A stretch of DNA of 6,153 nucleotides, from the NCBI GenBank assembly GCA_030600975.1, contig JAUVUL010000126.1, positions 1 to 6,153 on the forward strand. The letters run 5' to 3'. The translations under genes and the position numbers were made by a program. Under the pieces are notes generated by a model. It made no database searches, was not told the origin of the DNA, and saw nothing but the letters and a program-made list of their open reading frames with translations. Source of the DNA: Candidatus Aegiribacteria sp. Lineage in GTDB: Bacteria; Fermentibacterota; Fermentibacteria; Fermentibacterales; JCC-6. Below are positions 1 through 6,153 of the stretch, one piece after another. The first letter of the stretch is position 1. Every line of letters begins with the position of its first letter.

Positions 1-386
1 AGCGATTCATCAAGTTCTACAGGTGTGTCGAACATTCCGTAATTTCGTACGTTGCCCTCTATTGAAACCTCAAAGACGGGCAGTATCAGGTTCATTATCT
101 TCCTCGTAGAAATACTGACGGTGGCCTGCGCTCCGGGATAGCGAAGTGCATCAAGCAGCCCCGGCTCTGTCATTGCGGCCCTGGCGAAAAGGAACTCGCC
201 GTAGGCAACGCTGAGCTCCTTCTCCAGCTTTTCCCGCGCGCCTTCGTAGTCCGCGATAAGTATCTTGAACTGGCGCATGAGTTCGTCCAGCTTATCCTTA
301 AGAAGCTTGTGCCCCCTCTGCGCAAGTTTAACCTTCTTGCGCTTCTGAAGCAGCTCCATTCGTGTTGCGCTGACAACTATGGCCAT
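1..386 (-). CDS. atpD: V/A-type ATPase subunit D (central rotor shaft), 5' part only
   Basis: Subunit D forms the long antiparallel coiled-coil shaft that turns inside the A3B3 head and, with F, passes torque to the membrane ring. Reading the minus strand from the ATG at 386-384 gives 128 uninterrupted codons to the window edge. The protein starts [18 protein letters not shown], the usual D opening, continues with a lysine-rich helix (about residues 10-45), and contains the family segment AMTEPGLLDALRYPGAQA (about 72-89) before a loop with RNYGMFDTP (about 116-124). D is normally about 200-210 residues, so roughly 80 C-terminal residues are missing only because the window ends. The start overlaps the B stop codon in a TGATG arrangement (one shared base). 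Only a weak purine-rich stretch precedes it, which suggests translational coupling to B. No frameshift or stop is seen. Confidence 0.96.
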   Translation of the reverse strand, partial: MAIVVSATRMELLQKRKKVKLAQRGHKLLKDKLDELMRQFKILIADYEGAREKLEKELSVAYGEFLFARAAMTEPGLLDALRYPGAQATVSISTRKIMNLILPVFEVSIEGNVRNYGMFDTPVELDES

Positions 387-1786
387 CAGCTGGGTCCATC
401 TTCCTCTGAAACGGGCCAGTACTTATCGAGCCGTCCTGGGTCTATTCTCTTCATCTCGCCCCTCGGTAGAAGCTTCAGAAGTTCCCAGCCAAGATCGAGG
501 GTTTCTTCTATGTTTCTGTTCTCGTGCTCTCCCTGACTGATGTACCTCTTCTCGTACTCTTCCGCGAATTCAAGGTACTTCTGGTCAAGGGAGCTCAGTG
601 CCGCGGCTCCGAGAATTACCGCAAGTTCCCTGGCATCTTTCCCCGCGGAGTAGGCCGCCATGAGCTGGTTGAAAAGATCGGCGTGATCTTCACGCGTTTT
701 GCCCTTACCGATTCCCTTGTCCTTCAGTCTTGAGAGTGACTCCATAACGTCCATTGGAGGATAGATACCCTTCTTATGGAGTTCTCTGTTGAGAATGAGC
801 TGACCCTCGGTGATGTACCCGGTAAGGTCGGGAATGGGATGAGTCTTGTCGTCTTCGGGCATTGTCAGAATCGGGATCTGTGTAATAGATCCCTTCCTTC
901 CCTTGATCCGCCCGGCCCGCTCGTAGATCGAGGCAAGGTCAGTGTAGAGGTATCCGGGATATCCCCTTCTTCCCGGGACTTCCTTCCTTGCTGCAGATAT
1001 TTCCCTTAGAGCATCACAGTAGTTGGTCATATCCGTAAGAATGACAAGTATATGCATGTCTTTCTCGTATGCGAGGTATTCGGCAGCGGTGAGAGCCATT
1101 CTGGGAGTTGAAATCCTTTCAATTGCAGGGTCACTCGCCAGGTTCAGGAATACTACCGCCCTGTCCATGGCTCCCGTCTTCCGGAAATCACGGATGAAGT
1201 AATCGGCTTCCTCGAATGTTATGCCCATGGCGGCGAAAACAACCGCAAAACTTTCCCCCTCGCCGACGACCCTGGCCTGCCTGGCTATCTGGGCCGCGAC
1301 GGCTGAATGCGGAAGACCGCTTCCGCTGAACACCGGGAGTTTCTGCCCCCTGACCAGCGTATTGATGCCATCTATTGAGCTGAAGCCCGTCTGAATGAAC
1401 TCCGCCGGGTAGTCCCTGGCGTATGGATTGATGGGAGCTCCATTTATATCCATCATCTTCTCCGGAACTATGGGAGGTGCCGTATCGAATGGAGCTCTTG
1501 GTCTCCCCTGGCCGTCAAAAACCCTGCCGAGCATCTCCTCGGAAACTCCAAGTTCAACCTGCTTCCCAAGGAAGCGGACTTTACTTCTTGAGATATCCGT
1601 TCCGCTGCTGCCCTCAAAGAGCTGTACCAGTGCCATGCGGCTGTCTATTTCCAGAACCTTGCCATGACGTATCTCGCCAGCGGGAAGCTCAATCTCGACC
1701 AGCTCCTCGTAAGCGACTCCCTCGACCCCGTCTACCAGCATCAGCGGGCCGGATATCTCTACCGTCGTTGTGTATTCTTTTATCAT
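386..1786 (-). CDS. atpB: V/A-type ATPase subunit B (non-catalytic nucleotide-binding subunit)
   Basis: Three B subunits alternate with three A subunits in the head. B helps form the ATP site but does not itself hydrolyse ATP. The 466-residue product has the family's normal length: an N-terminal beta-barrel (about 1-75), a RecA-like domain (about 80-370) and a C-terminal helical domain. The P-loop position reads SGSGLPHS (154-161), without the Lys-Thr of a true Walker A motif, as expected for B. The arginine finger that reaches into the A site is probably R353 in SLSRLKDKG, by alignment with E. hirae NtpB R350. The V-type features NPYARDYP (120-127), [18 protein letters not shown] (134-151) and [19 protein letters not shown] text (264-279) are all present. 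AGGAGG at 1800-1795 lies 8 bases before the ATG and overlaps the TAG stop of A. The A-B gap is 12 bases and the gene ends inside the D start, so A, B and D are probably translated as a unit. Confidence 0.98.
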   Translation of the reverse strand: MIKEYTTTVEISGPLMLVDGVEGVAYEELVEIELPAGEIRHGKVLEIDSRMALVQLFEGSSGTDISRSKVRFLGKQVELGVSEEMLGRVFDGQGRPRAPFDTAPPIVPEKMMDINGAPINPYARDYPAEFIQTGFSSIDGINTLVRGQKLPVFSGSGLPHSAVAAQIARQARVVGEGESFAVVFAAMGITFEEADYFIRDFRKTGAMDRAVVFLNLASDPAIERISTPRMALTAAEYLAYEKDMHILVILTDMTNYCDALREISAARKEVPGRRGYPGYLYTDLASIYERAGRIKGRKGSITQIPILTMPEDDKTHPIPDLTGYITEGQLILNRELHKKGIYPPMDVMESLSRLKDKGIGKGKTREDHADLFNQLMAAYSAGKDARELAVILGAAALSSLDQKYLEFAEEYEKRYISQGEHENRNIEETLDLGWELLKLLPRGEMKRIDPGRLDKYWPVSEEDGPS

Positions 1787-1798
1787 ATCCCCGCCCTC

Positions 1799-3568
1799 CT
1801 ACGCTGTCTGCTCTTTCTCGATCAGATCGTTAATCTGCGAGTTTACATGTATTTTAATCTCTTCAATATCGTCGAGACGTTCTTCAGGAATGTAACTCAT
1901 TCTCGCGATCTCCTCCTTAAGGGGGAGCTCGAAAAGTTCGCCAGGTGCTACGCCATTTCTAATGGCTTTCTTCATCTCCGCGTTGGTATGCATTATGACT
2001 TCCATCATTATCTTCTGCTTATTTATCGAGGTGTACGTATCAATCTCATGGAAGGCATTCTGATGCAGAAAATCCTCCCTGAGAGATCTTGATGTGAAGA
2101 GAATGAGCTGATCTTCGGGTGAAAGTGACTCCGCTCCAACAAGCCTGGCAATTTCAAGTAGATTCGCCTCCTGCTGAAGCAGGGATATGGCTTCCTTTAT
2201 CATTGGCACCCATTCCGTGCCAAGCTCTTCGTTGTAATACTCCTTGAGGTTATCCGTATAGAGGGAGTAGCTGTCAAGCCATCCAATTGCAGGGAAATGT
2301 CTTGCGTAAGCCAGTTTTGCCTGGAGGCTCCAGAATACCTTAACAACCCTGAGAGTGGCCTGGACGACCGGGTCCGAAAGGTCTCCCCCTGCCGGGCTCA
2401 CCGCTCCAACCACCGTCAGTGCTCCGTTCCTGTCCCCTCCTAAACATTTCACATTACCGGCTCGTTCGTAGAATTCTGCGATCCTGGTTCCAAGATATGC
2501 AGGATATCCCTCCTCGCCTGGCATCTCCTCAAGCCTTCCGGAAATCTCCCTCATAGCCTCAGCCCATCTGCTTGTGGAATCGGCCATAAGGGCAACGGAA
2601 TATCCCATGTCCCTGAAGTACTCCCCTATTGTTATACCCGTATAAACACTTGCCTCCCTTGCGGCAACAGGCATGTTGCTGGTATTGGCCACAAGAACGG
2701 TTCTGAAGATAAGAGGTTCCCCGGTTTTCGGGTCTTCAAGTTCCGGGAATTCCTGCAGAACGTCTGTCATTTCATTGCCACGTTCTCCGCATCCGACGTA
2801 GATCACCATTTCAGCATCCGCCCATTTAGCAAGTTGGTGCTGTATAACTGTTTTTCCGCTGCCGAAAGGACCGGGAACGCAAGCGGTTCCTCCCTTACCC
2901 AGGGGAAAGAACGCGTCTATGACTCTCTGCCCTGTAATAAGCGGTTCCTCCGGCGCCCTTTTCTTAGCTATAGGCCTTGGTTTTCTAACTGGCCAATTGT
3001 GGTACATCGTCAGATCAACAGTCGAACCGTCCGGAGTTTTCAGTTTTGCTATGACTGTATCGATATTGTACTTTCCAGCTTCTATCATCCAGGTGATTTC
3101 TCCTGAAACCTCCGGCGGGACCATGACTTTATGAATGATGATCTTTGTTTCGGGAACTTCTCCCAGAATCTCGCCGCCCGTTACGTTCAGACCAACGGTT
3201 GCGACAGGTGTGAAATCCCACTCCTTCTCATGATCAAGGCCTCTTATACTTATTCCTCTTGTGATCCAGTCACCAGCCACTTTGCGTATTTCATCTAGGG
3301 GCCGCTGAATCCCATCATAAATTGCTGTTACAAGTCCGGGGCCAAGTTCGACCGAGAGGGGTTTTCCGGTAGCTGTCACAGGGTCTCCCGGCTTGAGACC
3401 TCCGGTTTCTTCGTAGACCTGAATTGATGCCTTATCGCCCTTAAGCTCGATTACTTCGCCTATTAAATTGTAATCGGATACGTAAACCAGGTCGTACATC
3501 CTGGCGTCCTTCATGCCGTCCGCAACAACCAGCGGACCTGCTATCTTGTCTATCGTTCCCCTTGTCAT
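1799..3568 (-). CDS. atpA: V/A-type ATPase subunit A (catalytic subunit)
   Basis: This is the ATP-hydrolysing or ATP-synthesising subunit of the soluble A3B3 head. The 589-residue protein has the normal family length. It starts with a beta-barrel (about 1-70, opening RGTIDKIAGPLVV), followed by the V-type-specific bulge insertion (about 115-190) and the RecA-like nucleotide domain. The Walker A motif is intact, GPFGSGKT at 233-240 (K239, T240). The catalytic glutamate is expected at E262 in GERGNE. The Walker B and switch region is VALMADSTSRWAEAMRE (325-341), followed by EEMPGEEGYPAYL (347-359). The alpha/beta-type signature region is PAIGWLDSYS (426-435), with Gly where the pattern expects Asp, Asn or His. 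No intein interrupts the P-loop. GGAGG at 3579-3575 lies 6 bases before the ATG. The 41-base gap after F has no gene. Role and identity are secure; direction (synthase or pump) cannot be read from sequence. Confidence 0.99.
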   Translation of the reverse strand: MTRGTIDKIAGPLVVADGMKDARMYDLVYVSDYNLIGEVIELKGDKASIQVYEETGGLKPGDPVTATGKPLSVELGPGLVTAIYDGIQRPLDEIRKVAGDWITRGISIRGLDHEKEWDFTPVATVGLNVTGGEILGEVPETKIIIHKVMVPPEVSGEITWMIEAGKYNIDTVIAKLKTPDGSTVDLTMYHNWPVRKPRPIAKKRAPEEPLITGQRVIDAFFPLGKGGTACVPGPFGSGKTVIQHQLAKWADAEMVIYVGCGERGNEMTDVLQEFPELEDPKTGEPLIFRTVLVANTSNMPVAAREASVYTGITIGEYFRDMGYSVALMADSTSRWAEAMREISGRLEEMPGEEGYPAYLGTRIAEFYERAGNVKCLGGDRNGALTVVGAVSPAGGDLSDPVVQATLRVVKVFWSLQAKLAYARHFPAIGWLDSYSLYTDNLKEYYNEELGTEWVPMIKEAISLLQQEANLLEIARLVGAESLSPEDQLILFTSRSLREDFLHQNAFHEIDTYTSINKQKIMMEVIMHTNAEMKKAIRNGVAPGELFELPLKEEIARMSYIPEERLDDIEEIKIHVNSQINDLIEKEQTA

Positions 3569-3609
3569 CCGTCGCCTCCGGTGGGTTGCGGGTTATTGCA
3601 GATTTATTA

Positions 3610-3939
3610 TCACTTCTGTTCCTCGGACATAAGATCAACACCGACTGCCCTTATGATAAGTTCCCTTATCGTATCTTCTCCCCGTCTCTGAGTACCCTCA
3701 ATACCGGGAAGAACAACAACCGATGGTATTGCCATATGAACCGTTTCATCTATCTGATCCTGGAGATGATCAATCATATTTTCAGTTATCATGATGATCG
3801 AGACCTTCTCCTTCACAAGTCTTGCGAATTGCTCCCGGGCTTCATCTGTATTCCCGGGAACTATTGTTTGCACACCAAGGGCCCTGAATCCGAGAACCGA
3901 GTCTGCATCTCCTATGAAAGCTATTTTCCCCTCAGCCAT
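3610..3939 (-). CDS. atpF: V/A-type ATPase subunit F (central rotor subunit)
   Basis: F is a small Rossmann-like protein that binds the D shaft and forms the lower part of the rotor; in related enzymes it modulates ATPase activity. The 109-residue product has the hallmark opening GKIAFIGDADSVLGFRALGV (about residues 4-23), then a helix rich in charged residues (about 32-45). A buried strand SIIMITENM follows (about 47-55), then the IPSVVVLPGIEG segment (about 71-82) and a C-terminal helix ending MSEEQK. The start is set at ATG 3939-3937 because AGGAGG (3950-3945) lies 5 bases upstream. The in-frame TTG at 3942 would leave only 2 bases and is unlikely. Stop codons follow in tandem (TGA TAA TAA). 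The gene is separated from C by an unusual 171-base gap holding a foldback element whose end abuts the ribosome binding site. Confidence 0.97.
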   Translation of the reverse strand: MAEGKIAFIGDADSVLGFRALGVQTIVPGNTDEAREQFARLVKEKVSIIMITENMIDHLQDQIDETVHMAIPSVVVLPGIEGTQRRGEDTIRELIIRAVGVDLMSEEQK

Positions 3940-4030
3940 CAAAGCCTCCTAGGAGCCTGTCCGACAATGAAACATCGGCATAAAACCCACACCGCTGGCT
4001 ATAATCCCCGCATATTATCGTCAAATACAT
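3932..4030 (-). CDS. Possible 32-residue small ORF overlapping the start of F (doubtful)
   Basis: On the minus strand an ATG at 4030-4028 is preceded at 8 bases by AGGAG (4043-4039). It opens 32 codons, ending in TGA at 3934-3932, so the frame overlaps the first 8 bases of the F gene. The peptide starts MYLTIICGDY and ends GGFDG. It matches no family I recognise and has neither a clear signal peptide nor a membrane segment. It lies almost wholly within the foldback element, so it may be a chance frame or a relic. If translated, it would deliver ribosomes to the F start and could couple F to upstream translation. A second, shorter frame (17 codons, 4096-4043) precedes it without a convincing ribosome binding site. 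Confidence 0.15.
   Translation of the reverse strand: MYLTIICGDYSQRCGFYADVSLSDRLLGGFDG
3945..3950 (-). promoter_or_regulatory. Ribosome binding site of subunit F, inside a short palindrome
   Basis: AGGAGG lies 5 bases before the ATG at 3939 and sets that start over the in-frame TTG at 3942. Its first five bases are the second half of the perfect palindrome CTCCTAGGAG (3955-3946 on the minus strand). The first half is the very end of the foldback element in the C-F gap. The translation signal of F is therefore directly joined to the element and could base-pair with other AGGAG or CTCCT copies nearby. Confidence 0.8.
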
Positions 4031-4112
4031 CCAGTATTCTCCTCAAATCTCCGAGCATTCTATCTCAGCTGTGAGAATTTTCTGCTCAATGTACATTGTC
4101 AGACACACTCCT
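3951..4112. repeat. MITE-like foldback element with terminal inverted repeats in the C-F gap
   Basis: The ends of this 162-base region are imperfect inverted repeats. The left end reads AGGAGCCTGTCCGACAATG (3951-3969). The right end, reverse-complemented, reads AGGAGTGTGTCTGACAATG (4112-4094), a match of 16 of 19. Symmetry continues inward in weaker form: compared without gaps, the first 50 bases of each end match at 33 positions by my hand count. TA dinucleotides lie exactly at both borders (3950-3951 and 4112-4113), compatible with a TA target duplication around an 18-bp repeat starting GGAG. No transposase is present, so this would be a non-autonomous element. The alternative is an intra-operon RNA hairpin of the transcript. 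The inverted repeat is directly visible; its mobile origin is inferred. Element families with such ends could not be named. Confidence 0.6.
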
Positions 4113-5085
4113 ATCCACGCGGCAGCCGCTTCTTCAAACGGTCTTCTCTTACACCGGCAGATTTTGCGGCAAGAAGTAACCTGAGGTGTCGTATTTCCAT
4201 CTCCCGTCTTATCACGAAAGCGGCCAGCGGGGATGGGCCGAAAACGGGAAAAGCTCCCTTTTCAAGCAGTTCCAGCAACCTTCTGTCACATTCCCTCTCG
4301 AATCCTACAAAGAGCCCCGCCTCAAGAGCTTCCTCGAATGTCGCCACAATGGAATCAAATCCCGGTGTTTCGGCAAGCAGGCCGGGCAGTGTACTTCTTT
4401 GATAGGCTTCCGCTATTTCCTCTTCTGTATGATACCCTCCGGGAAGAAGCAACTCACGAAGTTGCTGTCTGGAAACACCGTCAATACTGCACCTTCCGGC
4501 TGTAAGAAAATTCTTCTGTTCAATATTGGTCATGACGAACGTTCTGAAACCGGAGTTTATCTCTATGAGTTCATCTCTCTCAACGGCCGCGGCAAGCAGG
4601 TCCATTTTCCTGTCCACCTGCACTGTACTGACTCTGTCATTCTCCAGAAGCTCCTCCAGTGTACGCACGAAAAGAGGTGGAAGCTCGTCCCTGGCTTCTA
4701 CGGATTTAACAGCTTTCCTGAGAGTCTCCGTCTCTATCAACCCGGGTCGTTCTATATTTATTTCATCCTCCGAACCGCCCCCGGAAAGGAGATCCTTCCA
4801 TATATACCTTGCATTTCTCACGTCTCTGCGATGAAGGATTCCCCTTACGAGCCTTTCGTCTTCAGAAAGCTCTATAAGCTCATCTTCGGTTGTTTCCATA
4901 GCTTTGACAAAACAGTCTTCCATGCAGTGGTACTGCATGAAGCCACCGTACCATGTATCTCCAAGAAGTCGTAGCGCTTCTTCGCCGCTTGCGGATGATA
5001 TAAGCATCTGCCACATTCGCTGGTCCAGCAGGGTTGTTTCCTCGCCGCTTATTCTACCGTTGGCATAAATGAAACTCTCTGCCAT
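4111..5085 (-). CDS. atpC: V/A-type ATPase subunit C (AC39/d-like socket between rotor shaft and K ring)
   Basis: Subunit C is a funnel-shaped, almost all-helical protein. It sits on the K ring and receives the D-F shaft, so it links the soluble rotor to the membrane rotor. The 324-residue product matches the AC39/vATP-synt family length (about 320-350). Supporting text includes the N-terminal YANGRISGEETTLLD (about 7-21) and the characteristic C-terminal block FGPSPLAAFVIRREMEIRHLR (about 282-302), close to the family pattern FGPEPLxAYxxxxExEIxNLR. The rest is diverged, as usual for this fast-evolving subunit. The ATG lies 3 bases after the stop of E. No strong ribosome binding site precedes it, so it is probably translated by coupling to E. 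The stop codon TAG (4113-4111) falls at the boundary of the inverted-repeat element in the C-F gap, so the last few residues (LPRG) may be shaped by that insertion. Confidence 0.95.
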   Translation of the reverse strand: MAESFIYANGRISGEETTLLDQRMWQMLISSASGEEALRLLGDTWYGGFMQYHCMEDCFVKAMETTEDELIELSEDERLVRGILHRRDVRNARYIWKDLLSGGGSEDEINIERPGLIETETLRKAVKSVEARDELPPLFVRTLEELLENDRVSTVQVDRKMDLLAAAVERDELIEINSGFRTFVMTNIEQKNFLTAGRCSIDGVSRQQLRELLLPGGYHTEEEIAEAYQRSTLPGLLAETPGFDSIVATFEEALEAGLFVGFERECDRRLLELLEKGAFPVFGPSPLAAFVIRREMEIRHLRLLLAAKSAGVREDRLKKRLPRG

Positions 5086-5088
5086 GAG

Positions 5089-5676
5089 TCAGGTTTTCTC
5101 GAGTGGTATGAGATCTGAAAGCATCATCACCATGTCCTCGTGGGCAAGCTCCGCTATCATTGGAAAAGTCCCGTTCTGACTGATCTTACCGGATTTGAAG
5201 ATCACACCTCCGGTCTCGTCGTGTCTTTCTTCGGAAAGGACGAATTCGCGACCGTCTTTCGAGTGTTTTCTCAGGTACGGGGAGCTTATTCGTGACTCAT
5301 CGGCGGGGGATATTATAACTTCTACCTTGCCGCTCAGATCACAGCTACTCAGAAGGGATGATATCATTTCGAGATACTCAGCATCGCCGGCATCCGCGAG
5401 ATTACCTGGCGCTTTTCCGATGGCGTCATCCATCATCGCTCTTCTGGCGTTCATCAACTTTCTGGCTGCTTCCCTGCGAACATGAAATTCTTTTCTTTTA
5501 TGCTCTTCCTCGATACCGGATCTGATTTTCGCAATATCCCGGCTATGTTTTTCTTTCAGCACTTCAGCATGATTCGAGAGAGCTGCAACCTTCTCTTTAT
5601 CTGCAGCTTCCCTGATCGCCTCCGCTTTCTGCCTGGCCTCTCCTTCTATCTTTGAAAGGATTGCTTCGAGAGACAT
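5089..5676 (-). CDS. atpE: V/A-type ATPase subunit E (peripheral stalk)
   Basis: E pairs with G to form the peripheral stalks that hold the A3B3 head against rotation. The 195-residue product shows the family architecture. An N-terminal half rich in Lys, Glu, Ala and Arg (about 1-85, for example EGEARQKAEAIREAADKEK) is expected to be a long helix. A C-terminal alpha/beta domain binds the top of the head. The C-terminal domain has the typical GGVIFKSGKISQNGTF segment (156-171), matching the E-family GGxxxxxxDGxIxxxNTF pattern but with Lys where Asp is common. The ATG lies 7 bases after the K stop. AGGAGG at 5693-5688 sits within the last codons of K, 11 bases upstream, a slightly long but usable spacing. 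No partner G gene is visible; in Thermus-type operons it lies before subunit I. Confidence 0.95.
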   Translation of the reverse strand: MSLEAILSKIEGEARQKAEAIREAADKEKVAALSNHAEVLKEKHSRDIAKIRSGIEEEHKRKEFHVRREAARKLMNARRAMMDDAIGKAPGNLADAGDAEYLEMISSLLSSCDLSGKVEVIISPADESRISSPYLRKHSKDGREFVLSEERHDETGGVIFKSGKISQNGTFPMIAELAHEDMVMMLSDLIPLEKT

Positions 5677-5683
5677 TTTGCCG

Positions 5684-6133
5684 TTACCCTCCTATACCCT
5701 GAAGCATGAGGAACGAAACCAGGAATCCCAGAATTGCGTAAAACTCGACGAAAACTGCAAGAATGAGGGACTTTGCGGAATCATCCGGCTGCTTGGCTGT
5801 CATCATCGCGCCGCCGGCGCATACTTTCCCCTGATGAATACCCGAGAACAATCCGGCAAGAGCGATAGGAATGCCTGCAGTGAATATCTGCCACGCGACA
5901 TGCATATCCATGCCAGCCGTAACTTTGCCAAGCAGAAGGAATGCTATTACAAAACCGTATATTCCCTGGGTTCCGGGCAACGCCGACAGAAGGAGGAGTT
6001 TTCCGAATTTGCCTGGATCAACGCTCATTACCCCGGTACTGGCCTGGGCAGCTATTCCCACGCCTACAGCTGATCCTATTCCTGCAAGCGCGCAGGCCAT
6101 GGCTACTCCCATATACGCTACTAGTTGTTCCAC
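5684..6133 (-). CDS. atpK: V/A-type ATPase subunit K (membrane proteolipid, double-hairpin c subunit, Na+-type site)
   Basis: K builds the membrane rotor ring that carries the coupling ion past subunit I. The 149-residue protein is a tandem of two hairpins with four hydrophobic segments (about 5-28, 46-69, 80-104, 121-145). The only membrane carboxylate in the expected place is E130 in FVEFYAILGF; the matching position of the first hairpin lacks one, as in 16-kDa-type K subunits. Against E. hirae NtpK with a constant offset of 9, the Na+ ligands are kept: L52, T55, Q56 and Y59 in LPGTQGIYG, Q101 in GIHQGK, and E130. This implies Na+ coupling (inference). The start is GTG at 6133-6131, supported by GGGAG 7 bases upstream. 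The next Met, residue 8, would cut into the first membrane segment. E follows after 7 bases. Confidence 0.97.
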   Translation of the reverse strand: MEQLVAYMGVAMACALAGIGSAVGVGIAAQASTGVMSVDPGKFGKLLLLSALPGTQGIYGFVIAFLLLGKVTAGMDMHVAWQIFTAGIPIALAGLFSGIHQGKVCAGGAMMTAKQPDDSAKSLILAVFVEFYAILGFLVSFLMLQGIGG

Positions 6134-6140
6134 TTAATAT

Positions 6141-6145
6141 CTCCC
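6141..6145 (-). promoter_or_regulatory. Ribosome binding site of subunit K
   Basis: On the minus strand the sequence GGGAG lies 7 bases before the GTG at 6133. It decides in favour of the GTG start over an internal ATG seven codons later. The 20 bases upstream of K (6153-6134) hold stop codons in two frames (TGA at 6149-6147, TAA at 6136-6134). The upstream gene, expected to be subunit I, could end at either, but too little is present to call it. Confidence 0.7.
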
Positions 6146-6153
6146 TTCACTCC

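Noticed and set aside
170..376. 68-residue minus-strand frame near the left edge
   Set aside because: It is a shadow of subunit D. The D frame starting at 386 reads as a clear family member through the whole stretch.
1300..1330. Broken Walker A motif in subunit B as a sign of decay
   Set aside because: SGSGLPHS is the normal degenerate P-loop of the non-catalytic B subunit family.
1664..2092. 142-residue plus-strand open frame across the A-B junction
   Set aside because: It is antisense to two certain genes and has no start signal or recognisable motif.
2830..2880. Intein at the P-loop of subunit A, as seen in some archaeal and yeast homologues
   Set aside because: GPFGSGKT is continuous and the gene has standard length with no insertion.
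3940..3942. TTG at 3942 as the start of subunit F
   Set aside because: Only 2 bases separate it from AGGAGG. The adjacent ATG at 3939 has workable spacing and gives the usual family N-terminus.
3562..4074. 170-residue plus-strand open frame spanning the F gene and the C-F gap
   Set aside because: It is antisense to F over most of its length, has no convincing ribosome binding site, and its tail is translated from the foldback repeat. No family resemblance.
3951..4112. Intrinsic terminator at the C-F gap
   Set aside because: Inverted arms exist, but on the transcribed strand no run of T follows the 3' arm; the sequence continues directly into AGGAGG and the F start.
4186..4974. 262-residue plus-strand open frame
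   Set aside because: It lies wholly opposite subunit C, its composition is Ser/Phe/Cys-rich as expected for an antisense frame, and it resembles no family.

Overview
This window carries most of one operon for a rotary V/A-type ATPase (bacterial/archaeal-type V-ATPase). Every convincing gene is on the minus strand, so transcription runs from high to low coordinates. In that order the genes encode subunit K (proteolipid ring), E (peripheral stalk), C (d/AC39-like socket), F (central rotor), A (catalytic), B (nucleotide-binding, non-catalytic) and the first 128 codons of D (central shaft), which runs off the left edge. The order K-E-C-F-A-B-D resembles Thermus-type V/A-ATPase operons. Subunits I and G, usually encoded before K, would lie beyond the right edge. 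No promoter or intrinsic terminator is visible, so the genes are probably co-transcribed from a promoter outside the window.

The organism is most likely a bacterium. Several genes have strong AGGAGG-type ribosome binding sites, genes are very tightly packed, and base composition looks balanced. The proteins look like those of anaerobic bacteria that use V-type ATPases (spirochaete-like or candidate-phylum lineages), but the lineage cannot be fixed from sequence alone. Subunit K keeps every side chain of the Enterococcus hirae NtpK sodium site, so the enzyme is probably coupled to Na+.

Layout, right to left: 6153-6134, leader with the K ribosome binding site; 6133-5684, K; 5676-5089, E; 5085-4111, C; 4110-3940, the only sizeable non-coding gap; 3939-3610, F; 3568-1799, A; 1786-386, B; 386-1, D (partial, overlapping the B stop codon by one base). 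No stretch above 300 bases lacks a gene.

The one non-standard region is the C-F gap. It holds a roughly 160-bp foldback element with 18-19 bp imperfect terminal inverted repeats and arms that stay about two-thirds complementary for 50 bp. TA dinucleotides flank it. It looks like a small non-autonomous insertion (MITE-like) or an intra-operon RNA hairpin. Its right end supplies the stop codon of C, and its left end abuts the ribosome binding site of F. The rest of the window is a conventional, apparently intact V/A-ATPase operon.
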